Below, piece after piece: positions 46,018 to 57,729 of a stretch of DNA of 64,000 nt. The notes beneath the pieces are model-generated. The model worked only from the letters and a program-made list of their open reading frames with translations. It had not been told where the DNA came from and did not search any database. This DNA is from Cheiracanthium punctorium (taxonomy: Eukaryota; Arthropoda; Arachnida; Araneae; Cheiracanthiidae). The stretch covers positions 1,302,001 to 1,366,000 of the forward strand of contig JAWZYV010006201.1 of assembly GCA_038373885.1 (NCBI GenBank), in the 5' to 3' direction. The position numbers were made by a program, and so were the translations under genes. The stretch's first letter is position 1, and every line of letters starts with the position of its first letter.

Positions 46018-46400
46018 GGATGGACGCGAAATGTCTCAGGTCACGTCTCATTCTCGCACTTCTATATCGAAGTCTCGTCTTATAGCGTGAGGTCTCGTCT
46101 CGCACCTTGGAAGTATCCTATCCCAGTTTCGCCTGGCACGTCAAGGTCTTGTATCGCGGTCTCGTCTCGCATCTTGGGGGCTCGTCTTGCATCCTGAATT
46201 GTCGTATCCCGGGCTTGTCTCACATCCGTAGGTCACGCCTCATATCGTGATCTCGTATCGCACCGCAAGGTTTGTTCTCGCGGTCATCTCTCACACCTTG
46301 AGGTCTTCGTATCACAGTCTCGTCTCGCGTTTTTTTTTTTTTTTTTTCTGAAACCATGTTCTCGTTTCGTGGTCTGTTTTGAATGTGAACAACAGGCCTA
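46018..46400. repeat. Degenerate TCTCGTCTCGCAcc tandem array
   Basis: Short words around GTCTCGTCTCGCACCTTG(A/G)GG recur about every 25-30 bp from 46030 to 46345, each with substitutions. The array starts just after TAGGGATGGACGCGAAATG, which looks like a hAT terminus, but I could not find the matching right end. A T run (about 20 nt) sits at about 46329-46347. Confidence 0.6.
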
Positions 46401-47355
46401 TATATCACATGGGTATCTTGGTTAAAAACACAGGCGTAGATTCGGGAGGGAGAGGGTAAGTGGCATCAAAGAACATGTTAAAATCTTTTAATTCAAAACA
46501 TTTGTTCGACAATTCATGGGGAACGTCCGGTTCTTTCTTTCGATTTTCAAATTTGATAGATGCTCTGCAATCTCAAATTTCTGGTCACGCTTATGATTAG
46601 AATTAAAAATTCGTTTCAAAATTTAGTAAAAATAACAGCGAATATAAAAAATGAAGGTGTAAAATACATTGTACTATGCAATAGTTATGACAAATATACC
46701 CATTATTAAAAAAACAAAACAAAAAAGACGTAAGGGGGGGCACTTCCTCCCTTTACCCTCAATACGACACACATATGATTTTATGTAGATTCGGAATAGA
46801 AACTGAAAAAACGATTACGAATTAATGGATACTAAGTTTCTGATAGTGAGCTTCAAAGTAATGATTGCACAACGGTATTCATTTTGTCGTTACTTTTACA
46901 GCACTACTTATTAGCAGGCCCTAATTTCGCACTATTCGGAGATGGGGCCAAAAATATGAATTTAATCTTAAACATCACCATCGACGCAAGTCAGAAATAT
47001 ATAACGGCACAAAAAAAAAAAAAAACTGCCATGTCTTGGTCATGTGTACTATTCAGTTTTGGAAAGTTTCATAAATTGACACATTATAACAAATAGAACC
47101 TTACATTAGGCCGGTCACCAATAAGCAGGTTTTTCTGGAAATAATCATAGAGTCCTTGGCGGGAAAGGCTCCGCCCTCCTAAGCAAAATTAACTCATACC
47201 CTGAAACAATTCCCCAGTATCAGCAATAGACATAACAAAAAATACTTTCAAACAATTCAGGAATGTAATTAAACACTTTTTGCAAACAGTAATTTTAATA
47301 CTAAACCTTTAATGGTTAAACATAACAAAGTATTTGAGTTCGCTTGTATGTATTA

Positions 47356-49440
47356 CTAGCTGAAGTACCCGTTCTTCGCACGGGAATGAATGGACTTTTT
47401 GATATTACGATTTGTGGTGATTACTATTCATTGTAATAAACAGATATAGCAAAGTGGATATCGCGTAATATTGTGTCCAATAATCATGCATACCGAATTG
47501 CAAGGCAATCGTTTTTACGGTGCAGAAGGCCATGCGGCGTAGCGCAATCTAGTGGCGAGTTTTAGCAAAACGGATACGGCGAAAATATTTTCGCATTCAG
47601 ATATCGATGTATACGAATTTTCATGACTATCGGCTGGACAGTCCTGAAGTTCATGTGTTGACGCGACATCTAGTGGCAAGTTATAGGAAAATGGATAGCG
47701 CCAAACTCTTCCCCGTGTTCAAATATCTATGTATACCTATTTTCATAGCGATTATTTGCACAGTCAAGAAGTGATACACTGCAGGGCCATCTAGTGGTTC
47801 AATAAAGTAATGATTTGCTACAGCGCCGTCAAGTGGCGAGTTATAGAAAAATGGATAACGCCAAAATATTCTCATTGTTCAAATAGATATGTATACTGAT
47901 TTTCATAGCGACCGTTTGAATGGTCAAGAATTTGGCCTGCTGCAGCGTCATCTAGTGGCGAGTTAAAATAATAATGCATTGCAGTGTCATCTAGTGGTGA
48001 GTAACATCAAAAAGAACGCAGTTAGAATATATTCTTCGTGCTCAAATGTGTAAGTATAAAAAATTTTATGCCGATCGGTCGAACGGTATAGAAGTTGATG
48101 CTTTGCAGCGCCATTTAGCGGCAAGTTACAGCAAAATGGATATTGAAAAATATTCTCCGTGTTCTAATATTCGCGTGTACCAAATTTCATCGAAATCGGT
48201 TGGACGATATTCGCATAGCAAACGGCTAAACGGAATAGAATTCAACGTTGTGCTGCGGCACCAAGTGGCAAGTTAAGGAAAACGGATAGCATAAAAACCT
48301 TCTCCATCATAAAAGACTTAGGTGAACCAAATTTCATCGTGCAACGGTGCTCAACGGTGCTGGAGTTTTTCAACCTCATAAACACATACCAACATTCATT
48401 TTTATCTATAAGCAGTGTTATTATATATACCAGTCTCAAATAAAATCCAGTTTCAAATCTAAGCCTCGCCAAAGTGCCAACATACGCCATTTTGCAAGAG
48501 TTTTTTCAGGGAATCATTCGAAGCATTGACTTAGCAGCAATCAGTATGGGAAATGGTTCGACCGCCAAAGAGTAGCACGCATTTATTTGAAAATTGGAAT
48601 TCCTTAATACAGCCGATTTTTTTTTTAAATTATCAACTATAATGTTTTTTATTCATCGTTACTCCGATGTACTAAATGAGAAGATTTCAATTTTCTGAAA
48701 TTTGGCGGAATTCCCCCAACTTAAATCAATGTACTCAATTGGCGAGAATTCTGAAGTTAGATCGCTTGAAATCCCTTAATAACTGCATTATTTCTTCACG
48801 AATCATTAAAATTTAACGCTGTATTCTAATAAAACCTTTGCACTTGTTTTCAAAAATCTATTTCCTTAAGCTCTCAATAAAGTGCACCAAGCCGAAAACT
48901 GTGCAAACCGCTAGAACTCACTTACTCAAAATCCATATTTCAGCCATTTTATTTTTTCGCCAAACTAAAAAAATTTACACATTAGCCTCGAAAATCTTCA
49001 ATTCTTATTGTTTTGCGTGTAAAGCATTACATTCCTGCTCTGATTTCCCATGCACACGATATTATAATTAAAAAAAAAATAACCTTACGAATATAAACTA
49101 ACAAAAAAAAATCATTATTATTTTTTTATTTTTACTTTGAGAATTTAAAACATTTTATTCGGCAAAATCGCCACACATGGCAACCACGATCCTTATTTCA
49201 CACTTTTTTCACTACAGGGGTTACAATTACGGAAAGATTTTTGCGTGAAGAGCATAAAAAATCTCTTAAATTCCGGGAACGGGTGGACTTTCAAAGTTTT
49301 AAAGTGGACTATGATTTTTTCTATATTATTTTACATATCTGTGCTAAATTTCAGGCCGATAGGTCCATTTTTGTGGATTTGTATACGAATCAAATCAACA
49401 AACAAACAAACAAACAAACAGAATTTCATTTTTTATAAGA
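47356..49440 (-). mobile_element. Non-autonomous Helitron, 2.1 kb
   Basis: On the minus strand the element begins TCTTATAAAAAATGAAATTC at 49440, directly after an A. It ends CTAG at 47356, directly before a T, as expected for A-T insertion by Helitrons. Twelve nucleotides before the end is a hairpin with stem CCCGT/ACGGG (+ strand 47368-47372 and 47380-47384) and a 7-nt loop. No Rep/helicase is encoded. The 5' side has a (GTTT)n tract and the 3' side a tandem repeat (47500-48330). Confidence 0.82.
47500..48330. repeat. Tandem repeat inside the Helitron, units of about 120-150 bp
   Basis: Variants of CGCCATCTAGTGGCGAGTTA recur near 47540, 47665, 47782, 47823, 47946, 47985, 48106 and 48256. 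Most are followed by AAAATGGATAGCGCCAAAAT, TCAAATATCTATGTATAC and TTTTCATAGCGATCG-like words. Units vary in length because some are truncated. Helitrons often carry such minisatellites near the 3' end. Confidence 0.75.
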
Positions 49441-50945
49441 TTAAATTTTGAAAAAAATATTTGAAAAAATATACTAACAAAAGTGGTTAGTTATATTAAG
49501 TAGTAGTTAGTTATTACAAAAGTGGTTATTTATATAGTAATAAACATTCGAAATTAAATAAAGTGAGAGCAGTTTAATTACATAAAAAATAGAAATTGCA
49601 AAAAAAAAAAAAAATGGCAATGCATTCCAATAAAACAAAGTTGCAAAGAGGTTTCAGGAGTAGGGATGGGGCTCAAGGTACTCGAAGATGTAATCTAAAT
49701 TCTGGTTGCTCTTTTCATAAAGCTACCGGCACAATGTGTGTTAATAAATGTAGCCAAATAAAATAAATAATTATTAAAAACATTTGTGCCAACAAAATAA
49801 ATAAACAATAATTAACTTTTTTATTTCGAATCGAGCATGTTGATATCATTATCGTATCCTGCTGATAAGAATTATCGATCTTCCGTTTCCTGATTTCGAT
49901 TCTCGATATCGATGAAAGCCGCTTTCGTAATTCTCTTATGCAACTTCCACGTTATCTAAAGAACTTAGCCGTGTTCTTACTGATAAAGAAGCAAAATATT
50001 TTTCCAAAACCCATATCAACCCAACGTTTTTCAAATCTAACGGGATAATCTGAAATATGGAATTCCCAGGAATATTTGCGAAAAATGCAAACAGACTGGG
50101 TTTTTCTCTTTGAATCTTTCGAAACTTCGTTCACTACTGTTTAAAATTACCTAAAAATTAACCCTTTAACGATCGTATTATTTTCTAGAAAACGGTCATA
50201 AATGTGCCTATTTTTTTATTCCAGAAAATTGTATAATAATAATTTCATGTACAATATATCTATTCATTTGGAGGTTTTGGACAATTTTTTTTTTTTTTTA
50301 AGCGTGAAAGAGAGAAAAGAAAAAGTTAAATTTCTAGGAAGAGCCAACATTCAGGGTTATTGTGACTGATTGTGTGTTTTGTAGTAAGCAGGGAATCATT
50401 AAAGCTATATATTTTAAACAAAAGAGGAGAATTTTATTAAACTTCGCAAAATAAATACATATTTGTAAAGTTTTCTTTGAACATGAGTAAAAAAAGTGAG
50501 CTAAGATTTCACAACACATATCACAAATACACGCACTTGAGTACTGCTACCCTCTATTTAAAAATGAACTATCTCCGAATTAAGCTGAAAATAGTCATCT
50601 GTTGTGTAAAATGAGATAAAAAAACGTGCATAACAATTGAAATGCTCTTATGTTTCTAGAACATTTGCATAACATTGTGTTATGCAAATGTATGTTGCAT
50701 AACATTTGAACACTATTTAACAAGGGGTTAACCCTCCCTCTCTATGGGCTCTCCTAATGAGCACCCGTGTGCATTTCATTCAGGCCATATATCTTTTTTT
50801 TTTATTTAGTCCTTCCAATAAAGAATTTCTGAATTCGCCACTGGGTTTATATATCCTCTAGCACCTAGCATGTCATTTCGATGATTTTAAAATTTATAAC
50901 AAGAATATAAAAGCATTAATATATTTTTTTTATTCTTTAATACAG

Positions 50946-53476
50946 ATACAAACAGAGAATCGGGAATTAAGTTCGAGGAAGACTTCCCACACCACAATCT
51001 AAGACCAGGTGAAACAGACAGCAGGAGAGCAAAAGTGAACGGCGACGCTTCGCACAGGACTCCAGAATACGAATACGTCAGTGCTGAATCCTACTTCTAT
51101 GACAGACCGAGCCGGATTCACCATAGCCCGAATTCCTCCAGGAACATCTCAACCCCGACTAACCCAAAAGCCTTTTGCGAAGCCTGTAAGATACAGTTCT
51201 TGTCGGTGAACACTTATCAAGTGCACAAGAAGTTCTACTGCAAGTCCAGGCACGAAAGTGAAGAACTGGCACATCCCATGCCCTCTCTGGAAACATCTTC
51301 CGGTGGATTGCCCGCCGCTTTCAAGGCATCAACGGATACTGTGATTCTGAGGAGTGGGATGAATGGTGGTGTCGCGCCTTCAGTCATACAGCCTCAGGCC
51401 ATATACGCGGCCATATCAACTAACCCATTGATACTCTTGCCTTGCACGCTAGTGCCTGGTCAGGGACTCGTTCCTCAGAATGGTGTCATACCGACCGGAG
51501 CTCCGGGTATCGTTCTACAGAGTGGGATAGCTTGCCCGACTATTGTCGAAAAGCCATCCGCACCGAAGCCTTCTGAGACCGTCTGCCCTCCGAGGAAGAC
51601 CAGTCATCCCGTGATGAACAGTTCAGACGAAACGAACGACAAGACTTTGCTCACTTCCTCGAAGATAGCTTCCCTGAAGAGGAAGATGAGCGAAGGAGAC
51701 GTGCTGAACTTGAAGAAGACGTGTACGAGTAACGAGCCCAGTCCGGTCGTGCCAGAGAACTTCTATGACACAAAAGAAGTTGAAACTGATCTAGATTCTC
51801 CGCTTGACCTCACCATCAAAGTTAAAAAAGTCAACGAAACCAGTGCGAGTAGATCTCCTGTTAGACGACGCAGTTCTGTCATATCTGTTGGCCATCCATC
51901 GTCTCCGGTGCTTCGCATAGCAGGATCACCTCCTGGGCCTTCTGTGATTTCATCGACTCACAGTGCACCCTCACCGACGAACTCTTACAGCAATGATAGT
52001 ACAAGTTACACCTCTCAAGTACCTGTTGTTGTACACAGAGTGCCTCCTGTAGAACGCAAGTCACCCCTTCCACCTGTTCTCCAGTCGGCAATTGTAGACA
52101 AGACTATACCACCTCCAGGTATGCTGCCACCAAAGCTTATGAAACAAGGCAACAACATTTGTGAAGAGTGCCATATTGTCTTTATTAAGTACGATAATCT
52201 CGTGACGCACAAAAAGCATTATTGTGCTTACAGGCGACAGCAATTATCTGCAATGGCTGCTGCGGCTGCAGCTGCAGCCGCATCGGCGCAAGAGCAGTCT
52301 AGTGATGACAATAACAGCAACCACAGTGGTATTAATGAAGGGGCACAAAACTTTCAAAATGATGATGCCGGAAAAACAAGTCTGCGTAAATTAGAATATA
52401 GTGTCGATCATTATAGAACAGTTATTCCTAAGCCACCCCAACCAGCATACTATTGTGACGCTTGCGGAGTGAAATTTAGTACTTCCGATACTTTAATTGC
52501 TCACCAAACATACTACTGTATGAAAAAACCCGACAGTGCCATGGCTAAAGCTAACAGCAAAAAGGGAGACGAAACAAGTTCTTCAATAGAGTCGCCATTT
52601 TCCGGACCGGAAGAATGGAAGTGTAATTATTGCGACGCTTCTTGTTCGTCGTATGAAACAATGCGGAGGCACTTGTTGACGCATAGTGAACCTCGTGGTT
52701 ACAGATGCTTGTTGTGCGGCTACAAAGGAAATACCCTTAGAGGCATGAGAACACATGCTTGCGAACATCTCACTGAAGAATCTTCATCAATCGAGGAGTT
52801 CATGTCGACTACGGTAATCAGTGAAGGGGGTGGTCTTCCATTGATTCCAAGAGCTTTAGAATGTAGCGACGAAGACTCCGACGCTCAAAAAGAGCCATCC
52901 GGTTATAGACACCGCGAAAGAACGTCGTCTAACAATTCTGACATTGTCAGGGAGAGGACATTGAAAATCGACAAGATGGCGACGGACCTTTCGGAATCCG
53001 AAGATCGTTCTCACTCGCCCAGAAGCGTCGAAAATGGGGCGAAAGATCTTGCGGCGAGGCGAGCCACGAGCTCCGTGAAAACGGAATCCGGCGACAGCAA
53101 TTCTGACGTCAGTAGCAATCAGGATCTGGTGAATCCGATGTCCTTCTGCGACGTCGTCATCAAGTCCGAAAACGACCATAACGGCAGCGGCGACGACTCG
53201 GAGGTCAAGACGGAACCGGTTTACGACAGCGACGACAAAGTCTCTGCAGCACCTCATCAGCAGTCAGTCATTCGCCACGCGGAGAAGCAAGAAGTACCTC
53301 ATTCGTCGTCGAAGCGGAAGAACAGACCCTACGCCAAAACCAGCACCGACCCAAAGTGCTGCAAGACTTGCGGAGTTTCCTTCCAGCACTTGTCGAACTT
53401 TCTGACGCATAAGAAATTCTACTGTGATTCCAGGACATTACCGAACTGTATACCTGAGACGGCGACCGTGCAGTGA
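50946..53476 (+). CDS. ush: Friend-of-GATA (U-shaped/ZFPM) zinc-finger exon, terminal
   Basis: Acceptor ttaatacag ends at 50945. Two bases complete an Asp codon split from 41625 and the frame runs 842 codons to TGA at 53474-53476. Six FOG-type fingers are visible: CCHC at 51176-51241 (FCEACKIQF..HKKFYC), CCHC at 52160-52225 (ICEECHIVF..HKKHYC), CCHC at 52454-52519 (YCDACGVKF..HQTYYC), C2H2 at 52622-52684, C2H2 at 52706-52768 (CGYKGNTLRGMRTH), CCHC at 53357-53425 (CKTCGVSF..HKKFYC). CCHC fingers of this form bind GATA N-fingers in known FOGs. PLDLT (51800-51814) matches the CtBP-recruiting PxDLS/T motif. VKTES, IKSEN and VKTEP are SUMO-type sites; a poly-Ala run lies at 52256-52282. It is a nuclear cofactor that modulates GATA factors in blood, heart and bristle development in flies. 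Confidence 0.92.
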
Positions 53477-53874
53477 GAGTGAAATTCACACTCATATAAT
53501 GAAAGAAATCTTTCTTTTTCTAACGAAATGTTCAAAAATACTGTACATATGTGAACGCCCAGTTTTCTCCACTGCCTGTTCTGAGAAAATGAGGACTCTT
53601 TGAGCTTAATTTTTATTCTAATGTGATCATTTATAATGGGATGTGAAAGTTACGCTATGTATATAGATAATATGGAATACAAACTGTTTAGTTTATCCAG
53701 ATTGATTATAGCTTAGAATGAATATTAGTTGCTTATTGTAATTTTTATGAAAATGAGATTCTCTTGGCGTATAATTTTTCAAATTACTGCTTTCAGTTTA
53801 AAAGTCTTGTAACCAAGAACTGGCGTTTAGATACCGCATTTTGAACTTTACCAAAGGGTGGTAAACCTTTTAAA

Positions 53875-53880
53875 AATAAA
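53875..53880 (+). terminator. Candidate proximal poly(A) signal AATAAA
   Basis: Lies 399 bp after the FOG stop codon, with a T-rich stretch (TTGATTTATGTTTTT) downstream. Signal strength cannot be judged by eye. Confidence 0.4.
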
Positions 53881-55927
53881 ATACCTCATATTAGAACATT
53901 TCTTGATTTATGTTTTTAGCGAATTGCATGGTGTGTTCTATTTCTAGCAAACATTTTATGTTGATAATGCTTAACATTTTGTTGTAACGATATTTTAAAT
54001 TATCGTAGTCAATATGATTCAGCGATAATTTCATAATATAGAAACAATGTATAACAAATATTAAGCAATGCATGATAGCAGAAAATTGACATCAATAAGT
54101 GAACAATATTTTATTTTTAAATTAGAAATTACTATACTTTCCAAAATTTACTAAACTGCTTACTGGAAACAAAGCTGTCAATTCAAAAATGATTGCAAAC
54201 GCAAAGCTTGGTTACGCATTGATACTTTAATTAATCTAAACGAACACTACTTAGAAATTGCGTTTTCACAAAAATTTAACACACCTGTTTAAAATAGACA
54301 AATGTAACATTAAAATGCCCTAATCAGAACAATTGCAGCTACCTGTAAAGATGCATAAGCATTTGAAAGGATTTAGATGCTGTATTTACAAATAATTTAT
54401 TAGTTTACTTTAAAATATTTCTTAAGAATATAAAAGTTTGCATTTTTGTGAAACTTTTTTTTTAGAATTCAACTAATGATTACATATTTCTAACTCTGAC
54501 TGTAAATTTATATGTTGTTAACCAACTAGTCCAATTAATTGATTCTAATTTTTAAAGATCTGTTTGTCTTGTCTTATAATTATTTGTAAACTTTAAAATG
54601 ATACATTAGTTTGTGCATAACGGAGAATTATACATACATGAAAGTTTTTTTTTTTTTAATTCCTGAAACGATTTAGTTTATGATAAACTTAACTTCGAGC
54701 TTTTGTTCTCAAAAACATTTTCTTAATTCTCTGAAAACGTTATACTAATTTACTTATTTTTTAGGTGATGTCACTCCTACCAAAAAGAAAAAAATAATAA
54801 TACGAATAAAATAAATAACACGGCAAAATTTTAATTTTATCGTAATAACGGTCAATTGCATTTGCAGTATTTTCAATTAACTTTTAAAAAATGGATTGAA
54901 GAATGCAAGGAGAAAAAAAAAATTAAAATGCTTCACTGTTCTTCTAAGCATTGTGCAATTGATACCTTAAAATATCTTAGATAGAAAGAAACACTCAAGT
55001 AATCAAGCTTTAAATACTCGCAGTTAAATTTGCTGCAAGAATTATCGACCATCGCAGTTAATTGGACTAATCTCACATCATTTGCCGTGGACGCCTCGAC
55101 TTATTTCAAGCCTTCATGTAATGGTTCTAAATACGATGTACACTCTCTCAAAAAAAGTATTCGAAGTTAAAAATTCCCTATTTCCAGTGTTGTAAATATC
55201 TAATCAGTTATACGATAAACACACAACTCGAACGAAATATAAGTTAATACTATTTATTTGCCTAAAAACGATTTGAGAAATGTACTACCCATCTGATAAA
55301 TACCTCTCTACCCTGACTTGTTAAAGCAATTGCAGATTGCAGTTGTAACTCGGATTTGGATAAAGGACGATCGTCGACACAGACGGGAGAAATAGTGTCA
55401 TCCTCTCAAAGGAAAATACTCAACCCACTTTTAATGATTAGCAGCATAAGCGCTCTCTAGTGACGAATCATGATGCTATCTTCTACTAATACAGGCATAC
55501 GCACAGCATAAATTTAATGATTACGACTTACAGTGCCATCTTACAGACAAATTTCGTTTAGCTCTTTTAGAACACATCGATGATTGTCCTATACCCAAGT
55601 CTGTGATCTGTAACTAGAAATAACTACGCACTTTTCAATGCGATTTACTCAACGATGAAGCACAGACAGGCTTTTTTTTTGTTTGTGTTAAACGCTTTTT
55701 ATTTGTATTTATTTTGAATTTCCGGTGAGTCTTTCAATGATTTTTGTGACTTTAATAACATAAGTTCTACTTCAAGTACTTGTTTTTTCAAACTTTCAAC
55801 TTACGTTCTTAAACGAACATAATTGTTTTAATTATGTTATTTCAAAATTTTTACACATGACTGGTCATGGAAATTGAGCTGTTGCATTTATGTGATGTAA
55901 ACACACTGTACAAAGAAAAGAAGTGCT

Positions 55928-55933
55928 AATAAA
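55928..55933 (+). terminator. Candidate distal poly(A) signal AATAAA
   Basis: Followed after about 20 bp by TGTGTTTATTCATTGTGTTG, a typical GU-rich element, and about 130 bp before the mariner-like element at 56069. Confidence 0.45.
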
Positions 55934-56359
55934 AATTATAAATACTTGAAAAAAAATGTGTTTATTCATTGTGTTGAAATGTCTTCCTTTTTTCCAGGCC
56001 GCTCAGGCCTAAAGGAGTTTTATATATTCATTCTTTCATATCCCTTCGACCTTGAACGTCGACATATACAGGGTGACTGCTAATTCATGGTGCAAACTTT
56101 GAGGACTGGTACAGGACAGTGTAAGAATCGCATATTGTATAGGAATGTATGATAAAATAAATAAAAAACTTTGTTAAAAAACACGCATAAGATGTTACTT
56201 GTAAGTTGATACGTACGTTTCGACCAAAAATTCTTTCGGTCTCGTATGTCAAAAGTGAAGTGTCGAAGCACAAACACAGGAAAGAACAAATGATAGGGAA
56301 AGTGTTTTATTTTCATAACCTCGTTTACAAGTGGAAATTAATTTACAATAAGTGTTCAA

Positions 56360-57250
56360 AATTGCGTCCATCAGCATGCTTGACACCGGTGGTGCAGCGA
56401 TTGACGAGTACTTTCAAAGATACCAGGAATTTCACGCACATGTGCAGCAGCTACGGATATTCGAGCAACGAGATCTTCATCGGAGTCTACTGGAATGGCA
56501 TAAACGACATTCTTCAAATGTCCCCATAAAAAGAAATCAAGGAGCGTCAAATCGGGAGACTAGAGTAGCCAAGCGATAGATCCACCAAGTTCAATCCATC
56601 GCACTCCAAGAGTCACATTCAAGTACTGATGAACATCTAGGGCAGGGGTTCCCAAACTTTTTTCCCCGTGGCACCCTTTTCAGACTAAAAACACTTCGCG
56701 GCACCCTTGTCATGCTAAAAACATTTCGGGGCACTCTTCTCAGGCTGAAAACGTTTCGGGGCAGGTTACCTTTAAAGCAATATGAATATGAAGGGTAGAA
56801 TGAAACAGTTTGGGTACATTTTTCATTGTTTCTTTTATGTTTATTAGGCCAGCTTTTATACTCTCTTGGAAAAGGGATATCAAATTTTGCCCCCCCCCCG
56901 CATTTCAGGGAGTTCCTGAACTCTCTCGAACTTGACTAAAATATTTTTGTTTCGCCTGCTTGATCATCGGCTTGGCAAACTTTTTTGTGAAATATCAGTT
57001 CAGAGGATTTTTTTCGATTATGCTCGCTCCAAACTTAGACTTTTCTAGATTATCTCAACGGCACCCCTGGTATACACTCGCGGCACACAGTTTGGGAACC
57101 TCTGATCTAGGGTGAACTGAGCTGGCGCCTCATCATGCTGAAACCACATGCCGTTTCTAATGCTGAATGGATGAAAACTGAAGCGATAATGGCCTCTCTT
57201 CCCCAAATCAACGCCGACTGGCTATCTACCGGCAACGGAAGCAACTACTA
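56360..57250 (-). pseudogene. C-terminal part of a mariner-like (DDE_3-type) transposase
   Basis: Reading the minus strand from about 57240: FHPFSIRNGMWFQHDEAPAH contains the second catalytic aspartate in the familiar 'QHD.AP.H' context. After the hAT insertion come YLNVTLGVRWIELGGSIAW and SPDLTLLDFFLWGHLKNVVY, which holds the third acidic residue, then PVDSDEDLVARISVAAAHVR and STRQSLHHRCQAC near the C-terminus. A TAG stop interrupts just before SPDL, and there is a frameshift at the end. The N-terminal half, with the DNA-binding helices, is missing. Its family start resembles the fragment at 10911-11009. Inactive. Confidence 0.85.
56643..57104. mobile_element. hAT element (CAGGGGTTCCCAAACTTTTT ends) inside the mariner transposase
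   Basis: Ends CAGGGGTTCCCAAACTTT and, inverted, CAGAGGTTCCCAAACTGT. Exact duplication ATCTAGGG at 56635-56642 and 57105-57112. Repeated CGGCACCC/GGGGCACTC words lie near both ends. Removing the insertion and one copy of the duplication rejoins the two transposase halves. Relative of 22642-22885. No coding content. Confidence 0.92.
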
Positions 57251-57729
57251 ACTCCGTTTCCTGCATTTGTTCTTACCTGTGTTTGCGCTTTGACGCTTCA
57301 CTTTTGACCATACATTCCTATACAAAATGTGATTGTTACAGTGTCCTGTACCAGCCCTTAAAGTTCGTACCATGAATAGCAGTCACCCTGCATATCATAT
57401 GCCGCAGTCATCGTCGTACAATAAAGATGACTCTGGTAGTCCCAGGTGCCAGGCTTTCAAGGGCGTTACAGGGTGTTTGGAAAGGTCCTTCACTAATTTC
57501 TAAGAGTAGAAGGCAGAGAATAGTGTCAGAATCATAGAAATCAGGAGTCGCAAGATTTTTTACGCTAGGGATATTTACCTTTTAGGAACAATTAGAAGAG
57601 CATGTGTAGCAATTTTGAAAAGCTTTTTGCTTTTTCTCGCAGAAAATCAATAATGCGTGCAAAAATCTCTTTAAATAACCATTTATATTAATTAAACTAA
57701 ACTTATTGGTGCAAAATCCCATATAGGTC

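Larger units (their letters stand above)
41626..50945 (+). other. FOG intron (9.3 kb) preceding the finger exon
   Basis: Phase-1 intron, donor GTGAGT, acceptor ttctttaatacag ending at 50945. I searched by eye for a phase 1-1 exon carrying the N-proximal zinc fingers expected of FOG proteins and found none. Contents listed separately include GATA-motif groups, a tRNA-like relic, a GC-rich segment, a MITE, a degenerate satellite and a Helitron. Remaining stretches (42440-42840, 44730-45600, 46400-47350, 49450-50940) are AT-rich with no supported gene. Confidence 0.75.
53477..55960 (+). other. FOG 3' UTR and downstream DNA
   Basis: AT-rich, no supported coding. Two candidate poly(A) signals are present. 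AATAAA at 53875-53880 is followed within about 30 bp by a T/TG-rich stretch. AATAAA at 55928-55933 is followed by ATGTGTTTATTCATTGTGTT, a good GU-rich downstream element. The UTR would be 0.4 kb or about 2.5 kb. No recognisable transposon interrupts this stretch. Confidence 0.5.
56069..57390 (-). mobile_element. Mariner-like element with broken transposase and hAT insertion
   Basis: About 82-bp terminal inverted repeats: CAGGGTGACTGCTAATTCAT on the left and, inverted, CAGGGTGACTGCTATTCATG on the right. They continue through GGTACAGGACA and end TATAGGAATGTATG on both sides. TA precedes the left end; CA follows the right end, so the duplication is intact on one side only. The interior on the minus strand is the C-terminal part of a transposase, split by the hAT at 56643-57104. 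Confidence 0.88.

Noticed and set aside
45734..46090. 118-codon open frame on the + strand
   Set aside because: It starts inside a MITE right arm and ends in the TCTCG array; composition follows the repeats and no domain is recognised.
47500..48330. CRISPR array
   Set aside because: The units are long (about 120-150 bp), diverged, without unique spacers, and lie in a Helitron of a eukaryotic genome.
52856..53257. 133-codon minus-strand frame
   Set aside because: A shadow of the FOG coding exon caused by its GC-rich codon use; the plus-strand frame with zinc fingers explains the DNA.
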